A stretch of 64,000 nt of DNA. Origin: Prostheceraeus crozeri. Its lineage: Eukaryota; Platyhelminthes; Polycladida; Euryleptidae. The notes below the pieces were generated by a model. The model searched no databases. It saw only the letters and a program-made list of their open reading frames with translations, and was not told where the DNA came from. Location: NCBI GenBank assembly GCA_907163375.1, contig CAJQUW010005587.1, positions 124,001 through 188,000 on the forward strand. Direction: 5' to 3'. Below, one piece after another: positions 61,222 to 64,000 of the stretch (its first letter is position 1; each line of letters starts with the position of its first letter). Position numbers and translations under genes: made by a program.

Positions 61222-62052
61222 GCAAACTGAACCGATCTCCATGTAATTGCAGAAACTTTACCTCAACAATTCAGCAATTACATCCATAAATGAATGAGTT
61301 TCAAATATATAGAGGTCTTTTGACTTTGTTCCCTGATACATAACGACAAGATGAACATTTTAGAGATTAGAAGATCCGCCTGAACTGCTATTATCCAAAG
61401 AGTTCTTGGATTGCGATGTCTAAAGATAAAGCATTTAAAGGCCTGCTCTATTTGATCATTTTATGTCATAGAAGTCCATTCTTTCCATCATAGCAATAGC
61501 AAGTGAAAGTTCATCATGAAGTTAGGTACAAAAATAATAGGAAGCGCAACAGAGAGAGAGAACATTCGGACGAGTTGACAAAAATGCTTCCTACCTAAGT
61601 CATGGATTTCTGTCTAATGCAGCAATCTTGGGTAGAAATTGAGCGTCATGAGTCATTTGGCAAGCCGACTAACCAATTAGACAATGAAATTCTGCCTTTC
61701 GATAGCTCAGAAACAGCTTCAGAGATCAGTGGTCATATTGTAGAACGCGTGTTGATTCGAGTGAGTTCTACTTTATTCTGTATCTTGTAAAGATGACAAT
61801 TCTCATTTACGTCGGTCAGAGCCGTGCGGTCAGCGCCTGTTACTTCCCTGCAATAGCGAAAATTGGGAAGTTTAGGGAAATCACAATACAAGTAGAGTTG
61901 AGACTTCAGTCACAAGACTGAATCACGCTACAATATCTATGATTCATACAACTCACACATTGAGGAAGCAATGTCAGTTTGGAAGAAAATTGTCTGTCGA
62001 CAATTCGTTTACACCACTCTTGATTAAACCCACGCTCGTGGTGCAACCTTTG
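61222..62052 (-). repeat. Dispersed repeat family, copy 4
   Basis: Reverse-complement match to 20,230-20,945 (blocks aattcagcaattacat, cctgatacataacgac, agatccgcctgaac, ttggattgcgatgtct, ttgatcattttatgtcat, catcatgaagtta, gaacattcgg, gcaatgtcagtttgg, caccactcttgatt). It lacks the MITE of copy 1. Between about 61,571 and 61,934 it holds roughly 360 bp not present in copy 1, with a 62-codon frame of no known family. Confidence 0.85.
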
Positions 62053-62334
62053 ATTGTTGAACGAAAAATCTGTGTAGTAATCGAGTGTGCGTTACGGCAC
62101 GAGATTGCTTCATTGATTTTGAGTTCAACAACTCTACATTGTTGGACAGTTTTGACACTGCAATGCGCACTATCAATATTGTCGCAGCTCTTTGTCTATG
62201 GTAGAATAGAGACGAAAAGAGAGCAAGAACATAGCTAAACTAATAACGATGTGATAGGCATTGTTACTGAGTAGATAGGTTTGTCAGCCGATATTTCACC
62301 TGTCATTTTTCTGTCGTTTATATATCTCCAATTC

Positions 62335-62378
62335 CAAATTAGACGGCCTTAATTGCATTATTATGGCCGTCTAATTTG
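62335..62378. other. Perfect 14-bp hairpin
   Basis: caaattagacggcc pairs with ggccgtctaatttg around a 16-nt AT-rich loop, just upstream of the P-type transposase relic. It may be a remnant of a transposon end or a transcription-stop-like structure; its role is unknown. Confidence 0.7.
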
Positions 62379-62482
62379 CTATGTAATACCATTGAGGTAG
62401 GAGCATTTCACCCAAAGAGGTTTGATAGTGTATTGTTAGTTAGTCTAGAGAGCCGACAAGCGTGTGAATCAGTTAGGGAAAA

Positions 62483-63605
62483 GTGACGCACGAAGAAATA
62501 GAATCCGCGCCTCCTAGTTTGACAGATCTAAAAAAGCGCATTCTTTTGTATCATTCATATTGCACTAACAGCAACGTGTTCGACGATGTTAGTCGACTGA
62601 AATCGGAAAATTCCGAATTGAAGAAAAAAATTCGACTTCTTTACGAAAAGTTCAACGTAAAACTAGACGTGTGAAATCGCTTTCTGATCTCCTTAGACAA
62701 GCGAAAAAGAAAAATTTTCTTGATTGTGATACAGTGAATATTTTGTCAGATTCCTTTTCTGACTGCACGAAATCTCTTTTTCTCAACGCAGTGAAACAGT
62801 CAAGTGTTCATAAAAATCAACGACGTTATGAAGACAAAAATGTGGTTAACTTTGCCGTCACGCTATATTTTTATTCGCCGAAAGCTTATAGATTTGTACG
62901 TCGAAAACTTGGTTTGCCACATCCATCTACGTTATGAGAGTGGGCTACGTCGATTGACTGCGAACCAAATCATTTGCAAGAAATATACAGAACTTTAGCT
63001 GAATATGTTGTGAAAGACCAAGGATATTCTGATTGTGTACTTATTTTTGATGAAATTTCTCTTTGCAAAGATACCGAATGGGACCCGAAACGTCACAGAT
63101 ACATGGGCTTCGTTGATTATGGTGCAGGACCTATAAAAGGTAAGCTTGCTTCGAATGCCATGGTATTTATGTTAGTTGGTCTTCAGTGGCATTGGAAAAC
63201 CCCAGTTTCTTGCATTTTCACCAATAATTTGACAGGGACTGTATTGGCAGATTACATTAAGCAGATCCTTGAGCAGACCAGTGAAGCATGGCTTACGGTT
63301 CATGCTGCAATTGCCGATGGTACTTCCGATGGTATCTTCATGTAGCTTCGAAACTTGGTGTACAGATTAAGGCGTCTAAAGACGAACTTAAACCCCTAAA
63401 AATATTTTTTCAACATCCAAGCAGAGCCGACCAAAGAGTTTTTTGGATATGTGACGCCTGTCACATGTTAAAATTAATTCGAAATTTGTTAGCCGAGTGG
63501 AAAGTATTGACACGCATTAGGGATGTCCATAATCAGTTTATAAGATGGGAGTACACTGTAAATCGCTGGATACGAAAATTACATACAAATATATATAAAA
63601 ATCAC
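62483..63605 (+). pseudogene. P-element-type (THAP9-like) transposase relic
   Basis: First piece 62,483-62,674: a leucine-zipper-like stretch (VSRLKSENSELKKKIRLLYE) that follows the THAP finger in P transposases. It is frameshifted to a second piece from 62,671. This carries LYFYSPKAYRFVRRKLGLPH, then PSTL, WATSIDCEP, VLIFDEISLCKDTEWD, YMGFVDYG, NAMVFMLVGLQWHWKTPVS and LTVHAAIADG, matching the (YSPKAYE..R....LPHPSTLR.W), (IFDAMSI.K...WD) and (GFVDYG) segments of the RNase H-like catalytic domain. An in-frame TGA lies at 62,935 and a second frameshift at about 63,330, after which IFFQHPSRADQRVFWICDAC and HMLKLIRNLLAEWKV continue (GTP-binding/insertion region). The N-terminal THAP finger and the C terminus are missing. 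Such enzymes cut and paste P-type DNA elements; this copy cannot. Confidence 0.88.
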
Positions 63606-64000
63606 ATACAATTTGAAACTAACATCTGATACGAGATTCTCGTATGTTTACAGAGATCTGGTATGTTTTTCATACCAAATCTCATTTACCTTCGTATGTG
63701 ATTGGTATGTAGCGATACAAACTATTCTATCTGTGATTGGATGTTTTACACTGAAATACGAATTGTTGGTATGTTTTATATACGAGACCCGATGCAAATT
63801 CATCCTTATTCGTATGCCTCTGGTATGTATTTGGTATGTGCAGCTTTAAGTCACATAGCAAAAATATATGTGTATTACATACTATTGTCAAATAACTTTC
63901 AGTAATACCGGTCGCGAATATTTTTTGTTTGATAGAGTGATATTTAACTAGATTAGATCTATTGTGAATTATATGCCCCGCGAGATTGTCGTTGTTGCTA
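63605..64000 (+). repeat. Transposon terminal-type repeat, copy 2
   Basis: From 63,605 about 40 bp (caatttgaaactaacatctg, atacgagattctcgt) match the arms of the Penelope-like unit (42,806-42,845 and, inverted, 45,045-45,090). From 63,690 to the window edge it matches 45,181-45,490. It contains a perfect 17-bp palindrome (atacgagattctcgtat), an inverted agat-tggtatg / catacca-atct pair, and at least seven GTATG words. It interrupts or borders the P-type transposase and continues beyond the window. Confidence 0.75.

Overview
This is a repeat-dominated, AT-rich eukaryotic (animal) window in which I recognise no host protein gene, rRNA or tRNA. Everything I can name is satellite DNA, a tandem array, or a live-looking or decayed transposable element. 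The best clue to the host is an LTR element at 31,604-37,478. It is Ty3/gypsy-like by sequence but has integrase upstream of reverse transcriptase, which is the Gmr1 arrangement first described in deuterostomes. Together with Penelope-like, P-type, hAT-type and CR1/L2-type pieces this points to a marine invertebrate, possibly a deuterostome such as an echinoderm, hemichordate or amphioxus. That assignment is inference.

Layout. Positions 1-15,397 are one uninterrupted satellite of 43/44-bp units (about 356 copies) with large nested higher-order repeats; its left end lies outside the window. From 15.4 to 27.3 kb there is mostly unannotated AT-rich DNA carrying foldback elements (16.7, 18.2-18.9 and 23.8-24.1 kb), a Penelope-like remnant (17.1-17.8 kb), one copy of a dispersed repeat family (19.7-20.9 kb) with a 232-bp MITE inside it, a 76-bp minisatellite (21.2-22.05 kb) and a LINE fragment (22.4-22.8 kb). 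A roughly 110-copy array of a 10-bp unit lies at 27.3-28.4 kb. The Gmr1-type element (31.6-37.5 kb, LTRs almost identical) is inserted inside the 3' coding end of an older LINE, whose two halves flank it. A GA tract lies at 39.4-39.7 kb.

A Penelope-like unit forms a 2.5-kb inverted repeat at 42.7-45.2 kb with hammerhead-like motifs in both arms, and it abuts a terminal repeat that recurs at the right edge of the window. From 45 to 64 kb come further copies of the dispersed repeat (48.1, 54.7 and 61.2 kb), a hAT transposase tail (52.3-52.8 kb), a hAT-like non-autonomous element (54.2-55.8 kb), a small MITE (57.6 kb), two LINE 3' ends (57.9-59.2 and 60.1-60.6 kb) and a decayed P-type (THAP9-like) transposase (62.5-63.6 kb).

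The elements do not work together as a pathway. What they share is history: nested insertions allow relative dating (LINE before Gmr1; dispersed repeat before MITE), and several families contain self-complementary DNA. Open-reading-frame content in the tandem arrays and LTRs is incidental.
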